A stretch of 64,000 bases of DNA from Terribacillus halophilus. Its GTDB lineage: Bacteria; Bacillota; Bacilli; Bacillales; Amphibacillaceae. Below, in pieces: positions 26,863 to 35,747 of the stretch. Both the position numbers and the translations under genes were made by a program. The notes beneath the pieces were generated by a model. The model searched no databases, had not been told where the DNA came from, and saw only the letters and a program-made list of their open reading frames with translations. How positions within the stretch are numbered: position 1 is the stretch's first letter; each line of letters starts with the position of its first letter. The stretch is from NCBI RefSeq assembly GCF_900162685.1, contig NZ_LT727828.1, forward strand, positions 1,675,667-1,739,666, given 5' to 3'.

Positions 26863-27549
26863 ATGTCACTAGGTGCTTATATTATCTATATAGCACTGCT
26901 TCTGATTATCCCTTTATGGGCACAATCGAAGGTAAAAAGCACGTATAAGAAATATTCAAAAGTAGAAACGTCATCGCTTATGACTGGTGCACAAGTCGCA
27001 AGAAAGATTTTAGATGATAACGGCATATATGATGTGCAAATTGAAGAGACGCGCGGACTATTGTCTGACCACTATGATCCTCGTCATAAAGTTGTCCGTC
27101 TTTCCAGCAGCAACTATCATGGTCATTCCATGGCAGCTGCAGCTGTATCTGCCCACGAGGTGGGACACGCAATGCAAGATGCAGAAGAATATGGCTTCTT
27201 GAAATTCCGTACAGCGCTTGCTCCAGCAGCAGCTTGGGGGAATAATCTTTCCTTCATTCTTATTATTGCTGGTGCGCTGTTAGGTATTATGAACTTTGTA
27301 TTGTTCGGTATTGTACTGTTCAGTGTTGCGGTACTGTTCCAAGTAGTTACATTACCGGTCGAGTTTAACGCTTCTAACCGGGCAATGACGCAGCTTGTAT
27401 CGACAGGCGTCATCCGTAACGATGAAGAGCGGGCGACGAAGAAAGTATTGAATGCAGCAGCAATGACTTACGTAGCAGCAGCGCTTGTAGCTGTAGCCGA
27501 GCTTGTTCGTTTCATCCTTATGTTCTTTGTCGGCGGTAATGAAGACTAA
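26863..27549 (+). CDS. yugP: YugP-type membrane zinc metallopeptidase
   Basis: The ATG at 26863 follows ACGGAGGA and gives 228 residues, near YugP (225). The zinc-binding HEVGHAMQD motif lies near residue 104, with membrane spans at the N-terminus and in the C-terminal half, and LPVEFNAS/RA downstream as in the Zn_peptidase_2 family. Physiological substrates are unknown. In B. subtilis yugP is at another locus, so its place after the ypjB-like gene is not syntenic. Confidence 0.9.
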   Translation: MSLGAYIIYIALLLIIPLWAQSKVKSTYKKYSKVETSSLMTGAQVARKILDDNGIYDVQIEETRGLLSDHYDPRHKVVRLSSSNYHGHSMAAAAVSAHEVGHAMQDAEEYGFLKFRTALAPAAAWGNNLSFILIIAGALLGIMNFVLFGIVLFSVAVLFQVVTLPVEFNASNRAMTQLVSTGVIRNDEERATKKVLNAAAMTYVAAALVAVAELVRFILMFFVGGNED

Positions 27550-27554
27550 TTAAA

Positions 27555-27579
27555 AACATCCTTCGGGGTGTTTTTTTTT
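27555..27579 (+). terminator. Terminator after the yugP-type gene
   Basis: ACATCC-TTCG-GGGTGT (one G-U pair) is followed by nine Ts. Confidence 0.85.
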
Positions 27580-27737
27580 GCGCAAATTTGAATTGGCATG
27601 AAGGGGGGAGGCTGTTCTTTGTGAATGACCGAGGCCAACTTGATTGCTGTGCTCATGCCAGAAGGAGGTGGACTAGCATCTTTTTAAAAAGCTCGATCTA
27701 AGAATTTCCTAAATACCCTATTTTCTCGTATTCGCCC

Positions 27738-27766
27738 ACCCATACATCTGCTTCTAACATAAGATG
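27738..27766 (+). promoter_or_regulatory. Possible sigma-K promoter of yjcZ
   Basis: ACC (27738-27740), 17 bases, then CATAAGATG (27758-27766) approximates AC-N16/17-CATANNNTA. The 246 bases between yugP and yjcZ otherwise contain only purine-rich GAAGGAGG-like runs without a convincing gene. Confidence 0.35.
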
Positions 27767-27795
27767 TTCTAACACAGAAGCAGGAGGTGTCAAAC

Positions 27796-27885
27796 ATGAG
27801 TGCAGGCGGATACGGAAATGCAGGATTTTATCTGATCGTTGTTTTGTTTATTCTTTTGATCATTGTGGGTGCAAGCTGGGCTTAA
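27796..27885 (+). CDS. yjcZ: YjcZ-family sporulation peptide
   Basis: A 29-residue peptide follows a strong GCAGGAGGTG site. It has the YjcZ layout: a glycine-rich head (MSAGGYGNAGF) and one hydrophobic span ending in LLIIVGASWA. The family is widespread in spore formers and is linked to sporulation; the molecular role is unknown. It is followed by an inverted-repeat arm (27932-27947) whose partner lies beyond the IS element. Confidence 0.88.
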   Translation: MSAGGYGNAGFYLIVVLFILLIIVGASWA

Positions 27886-27931
27886 CAGAGGGATGAATGA
27901 TTAGTAGAATTAAGGCTGAAATAGTTTAGCC

Positions 27932-27947
27932 AATTAAAAATCCAAAC
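27932..27947 (+). terminator. Left arm of a terminator split by the IS element
   Basis: AAAAATCCAAAC at 27936-27947 is complementary to GTTTGGATTTTT at 29259-29270, on the far side of the IS. Together they would form a bidirectional hairpin terminator between yjcZ and the convergent PfpI gene. Confidence 0.6.
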
Positions 27948-27962
27948 AACCCTGTGTTTTTA

Positions 27963-27978
27963 TGACGGGACTGACCCC
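27963..27978 (+). repeat. IS left terminal inverted repeat
   Basis: TGACGGGACTGACCCC differs by one base from the right repeat and continues into a less perfect match around CTGAGAC. Confidence 0.88.
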
Positions 27979-27994
27979 ATACGCTGAGACAAAT

Positions 27995-28059
27995 AAAAAA
28001 CACCTTCAAGGTTGAAAACGGACGATTGTTATCCGAAATAATACTTGGAGGTGTTTTTT
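27995..28059 (+). promoter_or_regulatory. Protective stem-loop covering the transposase ribosome binding site
   Basis: AAAAAACACCTTCAAG (27995-28010) pairs with CTTGGAGGTGTTTTTT (28044-28059), 16 bp with one G-U pair. The right arm contains the GGAGGTG ribosome binding site of orfA and ends in six Ts. Transcripts entering from outside would be terminated or left untranslated, while an internal start within the loop (TTGAAA 28012, AATAAT 28037) would escape. This is the known logic of IS protection from impinging transcription. Confidence 0.65.
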
Positions 28060-28061
28060 CT

Positions 28062-28394
28062 ATGGGAACTAGAGTCAGTTATCCAGTGGAGATAAAAATG
28101 AAGGCAGTTGAAATGCGCTTGGCAGGCGTACCTGTAAAAGAGATTTTGAACGAACTAAATATTAAGAGTAGATCGCAAGTGAAGACATGGGTCAGATGGT
28201 ATAAATCTGAAGAGACGCATCGTTTTGAACAGCCAGTTGGCAAGCAGTACACCTACGGGAAAGGGCCAGCCTATTCTTCAGAAGTAGAGGAATTACAAGC
28301 TGAGAACCGATTTTTAAGGCAACAAAATGAAGTTTTAAAAAAGTACAAGGAATTGGAAAGGAAGTTGATAGAGAAACGGCAGTCGAACTTGTAG
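28062..28394 (+). CDS. IS3-family transposase OrfA
   Basis: The 110-residue protein begins with a helix-turn-helix (SYPVEIKMKAVEMRLAGVPV then KEILNELNIKSRSQVKTWV) and ends with a leucine-zipper-like helix (VEELQAENRFLRQQNEVLKK). Such OrfA proteins bind the IS ends and regulate transposition. The ATG at 28062 follows TTGGAGGTG, the site held in the protective stem. The frameshift heptamer lies 17 codons before its stop. Confidence 0.92.
   Translation: MGTRVSYPVEIKMKAVEMRLAGVPVKEILNELNIKSRSQVKTWVRWYKSEETHRFEQPVGKQYTYGKGPAYSSEVEELQAENRFLRQQNEVLKKYKELERKLIEKRQSNL
28337..28343 (+). other. Programmed -1 ribosomal frameshift heptamer A AAA AAG
   Basis: AAAAAAG stands in the orfA frame as A AAA AAG, the classical slippery site of IS3-family elements. 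After slipping back one base, the frame starting at 28343 (GTA CAA GGA) is open through the orfB ATG to 29209, giving an OrfAB fusion. Confidence 0.85.
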
Positions 28395-28411
28395 AATCAC
28401 TGCATAACACA

Positions 28412-29209
28412 ATGACAATACAGGATATTTGTGTACATTTAGGTATCTCGAGAGCATCTTATTATCGCTGGAAGAACAAAGAGAAAGACGATTCGAAAGA
28501 ACTACTTAAAACGCAAATTGGCATATTGTGCCGAGAACACAAGTATCGGTACGGTTACAGAAAGATTACTGCCTTACTGAGACAGGAGCAATGCATTAAC
28601 CACAAAGTCGTGCAGCGAGTAATGCAGGAGAATCAATGGCAGTGCCGGGTTAAAGTGAAGAAACGTAAGAAAACTGGACAGCCATATGCCGTCGCAGAAA
28701 ATTTATTGGATCGGAACTTTCAGTCTGATCGTCCTCTTGAGAAGCTCGTAACCGACATTACATACCTGCCTTATGGTCAGAAACTAATGTATCTTTCCAG
28801 TATAATAGATTTGTGCAATGGCGAAGTAGTGGCGTCCTCTATTGGAGATAAACAAGATACAGCTTTCGTGTTGGAGACACTCGCTCAGCTGCCACCATTG
28901 CCTGAGAACTGCATATTACACAGTGATCAGGGGTCGGTGTACACATCTTATAAGTACCAAGAAGCTGTAAAAGCAAAAGGCATTACCATGAGTATGTCCC
29001 GAAAAGGAACGCCCGCTGATAATGCCTCTATCGAATCGTTTCATTCCATACTAAAGTCTGAAACATTCTATCTTAACAGCATAAATCGAACTTCGACTGC
29101 CATCGTAGAACGTACTGTTGAAGAATATATTTATTATTATAACAATATTCGTATCCAAACGAAACTAAACAACCAATCACCGATACAATATCGGCAATCG
29201 GCTGTTTGA
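28412..29209 (+). CDS. IS3-family transposase OrfB (catalytic part)
   Basis: From the internal ATG the protein is 265 residues; made as OrfAB by frameshift it begins at 28343. An HTH_21-type region (EHKYRYGYRKITALLR) is followed by the rve integrase core with the DDE triad: TDITYL, HSDQGSVYTS and the E of NASIESFHS. It ends in YYYNNIRIQTKLN and SPIQYR, as in IS150-type elements. The frame is intact. Confidence 0.93.
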   Translation: MTIQDICVHLGISRASYYRWKNKEKDDSKELLKTQIGILCREHKYRYGYRKITALLRQEQCINHKVVQRVMQENQWQCRVKVKKRKKTGQPYAVAENLLDRNFQSDRPLEKLVTDITYLPYGQKLMYLSSIIDLCNGEVVASSIGDKQDTAFVLETLAQLPPLPENCILHSDQGSVYTSYKYQEAVKAKGITMSMSRKGTPADNASIESFHSILKSETFYLNSINRTSTAIVERTVEEYIYYYNNIRIQTKLNNQSPIQYRQSAV

Positions 29210-29237
29210 AGGTTTTTTGATCCCTGTCTCAGAAACG

Positions 29238-29253
29238 GGGGTCAGTCCCGACA
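29238..29253 (-). repeat. IS right terminal inverted repeat
   Basis: GGGGTCAGTCCCGACA on the plus strand is the complement of the left repeat with one mismatch. Confidence 0.88.
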
Positions 29254-29258
29254 GCATC

Positions 29259-29274
29259 GTTTGGATTTTTTAAT
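29259..29274 (-). terminator. Right arm of the terminator split by the IS element
   Basis: GTTTGGATTTTTTAAT complements the arm at 27932-27947. See the left arm. Confidence 0.6.
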
Positions 29275-29305
29275 CATGGAAAATGAATTGTGTATACTTG
29301 CTTTA

Positions 29306-29830
29306 TTATTGAGCTTGTATCACTTTAATCAGTTCACGAAGGTAATCGGGCAAGTCAGGTGGTCTGCGGCTGCTGACGATATGTCCATCGACAATAACTG
29401 CTTCATCATGCCAAATGGCTCCGGAGTTTTTCATATCATCTTTAATGCCAGGGGTGCTGGTTACGTTTACTCCATCCAGGATGCCGGCAGAAATGAGCAC
29501 CCAGCCAGCGTGACAAATTTGGCCGATCGCTTTTTGATGCGTATGGAAATGACGCGTGATTTCTAATACACTGTCGTAACGACGCAGCTTGTCCGGCGAC
29601 CATCCGCCGGGTACGAGAAGGGCATCATACTGCTGTGGGTCTGCATCTTCAAAGGATATATCGGACGTTGCTGGAACGCCGTATTTCCCTTTGTAGACCG
29701 TATCAGCAGCCTCACCTGCTAAATGAACCTCTGCGCCAGCTTCGCGCAATCGTAAAACCGGATACCATAACTCCAAATCTTCGAAATCATCACTTACAAA
29801 AGAAAGTATTTTCTTTCCGGAAAGTTCCAT
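29306..29830 (-). CDS. DJ-1/PfpI family protein
   Basis: The 174-residue protein matches the PfpI/general stress protein 18 family: an N-terminal KILSFVSDDFEDLELWYP, LLVPGGWSPDKLR, and the nucleophile elbow ICHAGWVL with the catalytic cysteine. Related proteins act as deglycases, amidases or stress proteins; the activity of this one cannot be told from sequence. A GGGGTGATA site precedes the ATG on the minus strand. It is convergent with yjcZ and the IS. Confidence 0.9.
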   Translation of the reverse strand: MELSGKKILSFVSDDFEDLELWYPVLRLREAGAEVHLAGEAADTVYKGKYGVPATSDISFEDADPQQYDALLVPGGWSPDKLRRYDSVLEITRHFHTHQKAIGQICHAGWVLISAGILDGVNVTSTPGIKDDMKNSGAIWHDEAVIVDGHIVSSRRPPDLPDYLRELIKVIQAQ

Positions 29831-29896
29831 ATTATCACCCCATTCTTTTAGTCTACTCTACTTTACCAATTCACCGAGCAAGATGCACCTGTGAGC

Positions 29897-30769
29897 TTAA
29901 TCCGTTTGATATGGATTTTTTTCTGCATCAAGGGTGAATCCTTCTCCCATAACATCGTGCACTTCGCTTAAAGCGACGAAAGCATGCGGATCAACCGATG
30001 TAATGATTGCTTTCAGTCGGACAATTTCGTTTCTGGCAACGACGCAGTACAAGACATCCCGTTTTTCGCCTGTGAAACTGCCGCGGCCATCAAGTACTGT
30101 TACGCCTCTGTCCATTTGCTTAAGGATCTGATTGGCGATATCGGCACTTTTATTGGAAATGATAGTAGCTCCCCTCGCAGAGTAGGCACCTTCTTGAATA
30201 AAGTCAATTACACGTGCGCCGACAAATACGGCAACAAGCGTATACATGCCGCGAATCAAATCAAGATAAGTAAGGACCGAAGTGACGATTACGACAGCAT
30301 CGAACATAAACATCGTACGTCCCATTGTCCAGCCGACATATTTATTTGCTAGGCGAGCGATAATATCAACACCGCCAGTTGTGCCTCCAAACCGAAAAAT
30401 AATGCCGAGTCCGACGCCAATAAATACACCCGCTAAAAGCGATGCAATCAAGAGGTCATTTCCTAAGTCAATATGGAAGGAATACGTCTGAAACAATCGT
30501 AGAAACACAGATACAGCAACTGTTCCGATAATGGTATATGCGAATGTTGTGCGGCCAAGGAACTTCCAGCCGATCAGAAACAGCGGAATATTCAGCACTA
30601 AATTCGTAATAGCTGGATCCCAGTCGAATTCGAAAAGCAAAATAAGTGTGATACCGGTGAATCCGCCTTCTCCAAGCTTGTTGGCAATATTAAAATGCAC
30701 AATACCGAATGAAAAGATAGCCGCGCCAAGCAGGATGAACAAGATGTTCTTCAAACGCAGTTTAAACAT
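29897..30769 (-). CDS. ypjC: YitT-family membrane protein YpjC (DUF2179 at C-terminus)
   Basis: The 290-residue protein has five to six membrane spans in the first 200 residues (GEGGFTGITLIL, GGTTGGVDIIARL) and a cytosolic C-terminal DUF2179 domain (about 205-280, RGVTVLDGRGSFTGEKRDVL). Length equals B. subtilis YpjC. The function is unknown. It is transcribed away from ypjD, whereas the B. subtilis order ypjA-ypjB-ypjC-ypjD is otherwise recalled by this cluster. Confidence 0.88.
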   Translation of the reverse strand: MFKLRLKNILFILLGAAIFSFGIVHFNIANKLGEGGFTGITLILLFEFDWDPAITNLVLNIPLFLIGWKFLGRTTFAYTIIGTVAVSVFLRLFQTYSFHIDLGNDLLIASLLAGVFIGVGLGIIFRFGGTTGGVDIIARLANKYVGWTMGRTMFMFDAVVIVTSVLTYLDLIRGMYTLVAVFVGARVIDFIQEGAYSARGATIISNKSADIANQILKQMDRGVTVLDGRGSFTGEKRDVLYCVVARNEIVRLKAIITSVDPHAFVALSEVHDVMGEGFTLDAEKNPYQTD

Positions 30770-30914
30770 AACTTACCTCCTAAAAGTGACAATTCCTTCT
30801 ATATTATAGACAACTATGGCGAACGCTACAAATTTATCCTGCAGGTAAAAACATTTGTCAAAGATGACTCATTTAAGCTAACATGGTAATGATATAGCGA
30901 AAGGAAGATCGCGC

Positions 30915-31262
30915 ATGAGTTCAACATATACAACAGAGGAAATACAAGCACGTGTTGACGCTTATATTTCCCAATTTAAAGAAGGTTATTTTTCTCCGCT
31001 CAGCATGCTTGCCCGAATGACCGAAGAGGTAGGGGAGCTGGCTCGAGAAGTAAATCATACATATGGCGAAAAGCCGAAGAAAAAAAGTGAAGCAGCTAAC
31101 ACTGTAACAGATGAACTCGGAGATATCATCTTTGTGCTGACATGCTTTGCTAACTCCTTGGACATTGACCTATCTGAAGCATTTGAGAAGTCAATGTCAA
31201 AATTCGAAACAAGAGATAAAGACAGATGGACGAAGAAGACACAGGAGGATGAGTTAGAATGA
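30915..31262 (+). CDS. ypjD: MazG-like nucleotide pyrophosphohydrolase YpjD
   Basis: The 115-residue protein carries the MazG metal-binding pattern [11 protein letters not shown] and [12 protein letters not shown]. Such enzymes hydrolyse (d)NTPs or related nucleotides; the substrate of YpjD is not established. GAAAGGAAG precedes the ATG. Its stop overlaps the dapB start (ATGA), so it heads the long ypjD-dapB-mgsA-bshA-cca-birA-pan transcript. Confidence 0.9.
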   Translation: MSSTYTTEEIQARVDAYISQFKEGYFSPLSMLARMTEEVGELAREVNHTYGEKPKKKSEAANTVTDELGDIIFVLTCFANSLDIDLSEAFEKSMSKFETRDKDRWTKKTQEDELE

Positions 31263-32065
31263 CACAAGAGACCATTAAGATTATCGTAGCAGGACCTAGA
31301 GGGCGAATGGGATCAGAAGCGCTGCAGCTGATAGCGCGCACAGAACACTTTGAATTAGCTGGAGCGATTGATCGCAAACACGAGGGTGAACGTATCAAAG
31401 ATATCGAAGGACTTACATCCAGCGACGCGGTCATCTATACAGACGCTGCTCGCTGTTTTGCAGAAGTGGAAGCGGATGTGCTAATTGATTTGACCGTACC
31501 GGAAACAGGCTATACACATACAAAGCTTGCAATTGAACATGGTGTGCGACCGGTGGTAGGTACGTCCGGCTTCACAGATGTACAGCTGGAAGAACTGCAC
31601 ACACTGAGCGAGGAGAAAGGTGTTGGAGCCATTATTGCGCCCAACTTCGCTATTGGTGCAGTGCTTATGATGCAATTTGCCAAACAAGCGGCAAAATATT
31701 TCCCGACAGTAGAGATTATCGAGAAGCATCATGATCAGAAGCTGGATGCACCGAGCGGTACAGCTGTTAAGACGGCGCAGTTAATCCAGGAAGTACGGGA
31801 GCCTGTTAAACAAGGGCATCCTGATGAGAAAGAAACACACGCAGGAGCTCGCGGTGCAGATTTCGATGGCATGCGCATCCACAGTGTACGTCTGCCAGGC
31901 CTTGTGGCGCATCAGGAGGTGCTTTTCGGTGCACCGGGAGAGCAGTTTACGGTCAAACATGATTCCTTTAACCGCACATCGTTCATGTCTGGTGTGCAAC
32001 TTGCTGTAGAACGTGTTATGAAAATGGATGTGTTAGCATACGGTTTGGAAAATATATTGGATTGA
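31259..32065 (+). CDS. dapB: 4-hydroxy-tetrahydrodipicolinate reductase
   Basis: The 268-residue NAD(P)H enzyme of lysine and dipicolinate synthesis has the cofactor motif [12 protein letters not shown] and the substrate motif [15 protein letters not shown] with the catalytic histidine and lysine. Its product feeds both cell wall lysine/DAP and the spore solute dipicolinic acid. The start overlaps ypjD by four bases. Confidence 0.96.
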   Translation: MTQETIKIIVAGPRGRMGSEALQLIARTEHFELAGAIDRKHEGERIKDIEGLTSSDAVIYTDAARCFAEVEADVLIDLTVPETGYTHTKLAIEHGVRPVVGTSGFTDVQLEELHTLSEEKGVGAIIAPNFAIGAVLMMQFAKQAAKYFPTVEIIEKHHDQKLDAPSGTAVKTAQLIQEVREPVKQGHPDEKETHAGARGADFDGMRIHSVRLPGLVAHQEVLFGAPGEQFTVKHDSFNRTSFMSGVQLAVERVMKMDVLAYGLENILD

Positions 32066-32075
32066 GGTGTCGACA

Positions 32076-32489
32076 TTGCATATTGCATTAATTGCCCATG
32101 ATAAGAAGAAACCAGAGATGGTCCGTTTTGCTGTTGCATACCAAGAAATGCTAAAAAAACATACACTTTATGCAACAGGAACAACAGGAACACGTATCAA
32201 GGAAGCAACTGGTCTGCCAGTGGAGCTGTTTCAATCAGGTCCAATAGGAGGAGATCAGCAAATCGGTGCCCGCATTGCAACGAATGAAATGGATCTTGTT
32301 ATTTTCTTCCGTGATCCGCTGACAGCTCAGCCGCATGAACCAGATGTGAGTGCCCTTATGCGTTTGTGTGATGTACATCGTATTCCGCTTGCAACCAATC
32401 TGGCGGCTGCTGAGATCTTTATCCGCGGCTTGGACAGAGGCGATTTTGATTGGCGTGAAATCATCCGGGATCGCGAGCCTGATCTATGA
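32076..32489 (+). CDS. mgsA: Methylglyoxal synthase
   Basis: The TTG at 32076, preceded by GAGGTG, gives 137 residues, exactly the B. subtilis length; an upstream GTG at 32067 overlaps the binding site. It converts dihydroxyacetone phosphate to methylglyoxal, a glycolytic bypass. [28 protein letters not shown] and [13 protein letters not shown] are all present. It overlaps bshA by four bases; bshB1, which lies between them in B. subtilis, is missing. Confidence 0.95.
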   Translation: MHIALIAHDKKKPEMVRFAVAYQEMLKKHTLYATGTTGTRIKEATGLPVELFQSGPIGGDQQIGARIATNEMDLVIFFRDPLTAQPHEPDVSALMRLCDVHRIPLATNLAAAEIFIRGLDRGDFDWREIIRDREPDL

Positions 32490-33613
32490 AAAAACTAAAA
32501 ATAGGTATTACCTGTTATCCAACACTTGGGGGCTCCGGCGTTATTGCGACGGAGCTCGGTAAAAAACTTGCCAAGAAAGGGCATGACATACATTTTATTA
32601 CGTCAAGTGTCCCTTTTCGGCTTGACACATTGCTGCCTAATGTTTTCTTTCACGAGGTAGAGATGAGTCATTATCCTGTATTTCAATATCCGCCTTATGA
32701 TTTAGTGCTGGCCAATAAAATGGCTGAAGTCATTGATGAAGAAGAACTTGATGTTTTGCATGTTCACTATGCTGTACCGCACGCAATTTGCGCTATTTTG
32801 GCAAAAGCGATTGCCAAGCGTGATGTGAAGATTGTGACGACGCTGCATGGCACGGATATTACTGTGCTTGGTATTGATAATGGACTTCGCAAAATGATTG
32901 TTCATGCAATTGAAGAGAGCGATAAAGTGACTGCGGTTTCCGAGAGCCTTGTTAAGCAAACAAGAGAGATGCTTGATGTGACAAGTCCAATTGACGTTGT
33001 CTATAATTTTATCGATGAAGCGATTTATCATCCAACCGACGTGAAGAAGATTAGGAAACAGTTTGGAATCGAGGATCATGAAAAGGTGCTCGTACATATA
33101 AGCAATTTCCGGAAGGTGAAGCGTGTACAGGATGTTGTACAGGTTTTTTCGTATGTGCAGGAAAAACTGCCTAGTAAGTTGCTGCTGATAGGAGATGGAC
33201 CGGAATACTCCGATATACTTCGCGATGTACAGGAGCGAGGATTAGAGGAGAATGTTCTTTTCCTTGGTAAACAAAACAACGTAGCTGCACTTCTAAATAT
33301 GGCTGATTTAATGGTGCTGCCATCTGAAAAAGAAAGCTTTGGACTTGTCTTATTAGAAGCAATGGCATGCGGAGTACCATGTATAGCCTCGGATGTAGGC
33401 GGTATACCGGAAGTTATTCAGCATAAGAAGAATGGCTTTGTAACAAAACTTGGGGATGTGAACCAAATGGCTGCTTATGCATTGGATTTACTGACCGATG
33501 AGAAGAAGTGGAAAAACTACTCCGAAGCAGCAATACATCACGCAGAAGAAGCTTTTCACTCGGACCATATTGTTGCACAATACGAAGCTATTTATGAAGA
33601 GGTATTACAATGA
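32486..33613 (+). CDS. bshA: Bacillithiol synthesis glycosyltransferase BshA
   Basis: The 375-residue GT4 enzyme transfers GlcNAc from UDP-GlcNAc to L-malate, the first step of bacillithiol synthesis. The [11 protein letters not shown] loop near the N-terminus, HGTDITVLG, and the C-terminal [18 protein letters not shown] nucleotide-binding motif fit BshA (YpjH). It is fused by overlap to mgsA upstream and cca downstream (ATGA). Confidence 0.94.
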   Translation: MKKLKIGITCYPTLGGSGVIATELGKKLAKKGHDIHFITSSVPFRLDTLLPNVFFHEVEMSHYPVFQYPPYDLVLANKMAEVIDEEELDVLHVHYAVPHAICAILAKAIAKRDVKIVTTLHGTDITVLGIDNGLRKMIVHAIEESDKVTAVSESLVKQTREMLDVTSPIDVVYNFIDEAIYHPTDVKKIRKQFGIEDHEKVLVHISNFRKVKRVQDVVQVFSYVQEKLPSKLLLIGDGPEYSDILRDVQERGLEENVLFLGKQNNVAALLNMADLMVLPSEKESFGLVLLEAMACGVPCIASDVGGIPEVIQHKKNGFVTKLGDVNQMAAYALDLLTDEKKWKNYSEAAIHHAEEAFHSDHIVAQYEAIYEEVLQ

Positions 33614-34779
33614 AGATATTTGAAAAAGCGTTTCGAGTAATGAACGAACTCGAGCTGCATGGCTATGAATCCTATCTGGTCGGCGGCGCTGTACGAGATT
33701 ACTTGATCGGCAAGTCTGTCGGGGATCTGGATATTGCAACTTCTGCTAAACCGGAACAAGTCATGAAAGTTTTTGATAAAGTTATTCCAGTCGGCATTGA
33801 GCATGGAACGGTTTTAGTTCGTTTTGAAAAAGAAAGCTTTGAAATCACGACATTCCGAACAGAAGGGACCTATTCGGATTACCGCCACCCAGATCGTGTG
33901 GAGTTCGTAACGGATATCACGGCTGACTTAGCGCGGCGCGATTATACAGTTAATGCGATTGCAATGGACAGAAATGGCCGGATAGTAGATCCATTTTCAG
34001 GCAGAGAAGCAATCGGTAAACAGCAGCTTATTACAGTTGGTAATGCATATGATCGCTTTGAAGAAGACCCGCTGCGTATGATGCGAGGAGTTCGATTCGT
34101 TTCCCAACTTGGCTACGAGTTAGATCAGGAAGCCCGCGAAGTGATGGAAAGCAGACGTTCGTGGCTGAACCGGATTGCTATTGAACGTATCGCAATCGAA
34201 CTTGAGAAATTGTGCCGTGGCGACTATGTAAAGACAGCTGTTCGTTTACTTTTGCAAGCAAAGCTGTGGGAAGCGCTGCCGGTCTTTAACGATCATCCTG
34301 CTCTGATTGAAAAGCTGGAGCAGCGTATGCAGCCGCTCGGCGGACTAAGTGAATGGATAGCACTCTGCGCCATTTACAGCGGCATTTCTGTACAAGACTG
34401 GGTGAAACATTGGAAACTGTCCAATAGCGTCAAACAAGAGGCGCAAGCATTGTCTCACATGCTGCAAAGCGATTTGACGGCTTGGACAGTTTACCAGCTG
34501 CCGCCCCATTTAGATGCAGGATATTGCCGATTGGCAGGAATTTATAAGGAAAAAGACGTGCAAGACGATGTTGCGCGTATAAGAGCGAAACTGCCGATTC
34601 ATCAGAGTGCTGACTTGGCTGTTTCAGGCGGAGATCTTGTCAGCTGGTTTCCAGACAGAAAAAAAGGCAGCTGGATTCGTGAATTAGTCCAAGCTGCTGA
34701 AAAAGCAGTTGTGGAAAGCCGGATTCCAAATGATAAAGAACGGCTGAAGGAGTGGATGCTTCATGGATACAACGCGTAA
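33610..34779 (+). CDS. cca: CCA-adding tRNA nucleotidyltransferase
   Basis: The 389-residue class II enzyme builds or repairs the 3' CCA end of tRNAs. The nucleotidyltransferase motif GGAVRDYLIGKSVGDLDIAT carries the catalytic aspartates, followed by RRDYTVNA and EEDPLRMMRGVRF. It overlaps bshA by four bases and birA by 17 bases, as in B. subtilis. Confidence 0.96.
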   Translation: MKIFEKAFRVMNELELHGYESYLVGGAVRDYLIGKSVGDLDIATSAKPEQVMKVFDKVIPVGIEHGTVLVRFEKESFEITTFRTEGTYSDYRHPDRVEFVTDITADLARRDYTVNAIAMDRNGRIVDPFSGREAIGKQQLITVGNAYDRFEEDPLRMMRGVRFVSQLGYELDQEAREVMESRRSWLNRIAIERIAIELEKLCRGDYVKTAVRLLLQAKLWEALPVFNDHPALIEKLEQRMQPLGGLSEWIALCAIYSGISVQDWVKHWKLSNSVKQEAQALSHMLQSDLTAWTVYQLPPHLDAGYCRLAGIYKEKDVQDDVARIRAKLPIHQSADLAVSGGDLVSWFPDRKKGSWIRELVQAAEKAVVESRIPNDKERLKEWMLHGYNA

Positions 34780-35743
34780 CCGGCTGATTAGAGTGCTGCA
34801 GGAGCATGAAGGTGTATATGTATCAGGACAATATTTGTCCGAACAGCTTGGTATCTCCAGAGCTGCTATCTGGAAGCATATGAAAGCATTAGAGGCAGAT
34901 GGCTACGAGATTGATGCTGTTCCGCGCAAAGGCTATCAAGTGCGGCAGTCGCCTGACAAATTAAGCAAAAATACGCTTAACTGGCAGCTTGATACTTCTT
35001 GGATTGGGCGGAAGATTATCTTTGAAACAGAACTTGATTCCACCCAGGTATTGGCCAAAGCGCTGGCTGACCAAGGAGCTGCACACGGAACAGTGGTTCT
35101 TGCTGATAAACAGACGAGCGGAAAGGGAACAAAGGGAAGAAGCTGGCATTCACCGGCTGGGACTGGTATTTGGATGAGTTTAATTATCCGTCCGGATTTC
35201 GGACCGCGAGAAGCAGCACAGTTAACGTTAGCGGCAGCGGTAGCTTTAACAAGAGCTTTTCGCAAGGAAGGGATAGAAGCAGGCATTAAGTGGCCAAATG
35301 ATATCTATCTAAACGAAAAGAAACTAGCTGGAATATTGACAGAGATGCAAGCAGAACAGGATTATATACATCATATCGTGCTGGGTATCGGAATTAATGT
35401 CAACCAGACAGAATCAGACCTGCCCCCCGATATTCGGGACAAAGCAACCTCCATACATATAGAGACGCAGAAAGAATGGAAACGCCAAGAGCTTATTCAT
35501 CTTATTTGGAAAGAACTTGAGAGCGTCTATGCGCTTTACACAACAGCTGGTTTTGCAAGTATTCGGGAAGAATGGATGCAGCTTGCTTCCCGTCTTGGCC
35601 GGAGAGTAAGAGTGACGACTCCTACAGCTGTTTTTGAGGCGTTATTTCAAGGAATTGGTGAAGAAGGTGAGCTGATCCTGGAAAAATCAGATGGGTTGAC
35701 TCAGCGTATTTACTCTGCAGAATTAGAATGGATAGAGGAGTGA
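34763..35743 (+). CDS. birA: Biotin--protein ligase and biotin repressor
   Basis: The 326-residue bifunctional protein has an N-terminal winged helix (about 5-65, [20 protein letters not shown]) for operator binding, a central ligase domain with [10 protein letters not shown] and KWPNDIYL, and a C-terminal SH3-like domain. It biotinylates acetyl-CoA and pyruvate carboxylases and represses biotin genes. The start lies within the end of cca, after GAAGGAG. Confidence 0.95.
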   Translation: MDTTRNRLIRVLQEHEGVYVSGQYLSEQLGISRAAIWKHMKALEADGYEIDAVPRKGYQVRQSPDKLSKNTLNWQLDTSWIGRKIIFETELDSTQVLAKALADQGAAHGTVVLADKQTSGKGTKGRSWHSPAGTGIWMSLIIRPDFGPREAAQLTLAAAVALTRAFRKEGIEAGIKWPNDIYLNEKKLAGILTEMQAEQDYIHHIVLGIGINVNQTESDLPPDIRDKATSIHIETQKEWKRQELIHLIWKELESVYALYTTAGFASIREEWMQLASRLGRRVRVTTPTAVFEALFQGIGEEGELILEKSDGLTQRIYSAELEWIEE

Positions 35744-35747
35744 AGCA

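Larger units (their letters stand above)
27963..29253 (+). mobile_element. IS3-family (IS150-like) insertion sequence, complete
   Basis: The element is about 1.29 kb with terminal inverted repeats TGACGGGACTGACCCC (left, 27963-27978) and TGTCGGGACTGACCCC (right, read from 29253 inward). It carries orfA and orfB with a -1 frameshift site and an intact DDE triad, so it may be active. Ends are TG...CA as in the family. I see no clear 3-4 bp target duplication (TTA on the left, GCA on the right), which suggests either an old insertion or rearranged flanks. Confidence 0.9.

Noticed and set aside
27621..27701. GTG-started 26-codon frame after AGGGGGGAG, upstream of yjcZ
   Set aside because: The ribosome binding site is purine-rich but the peptide is Arg/Cys-rich without family likeness; too short to support.
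29261..30809. Several plus-strand open frames opposite the PfpI and ypjC genes
   Set aside because: The minus-strand genes match known families along their full length; the plus-strand frames have no such match or start signals.
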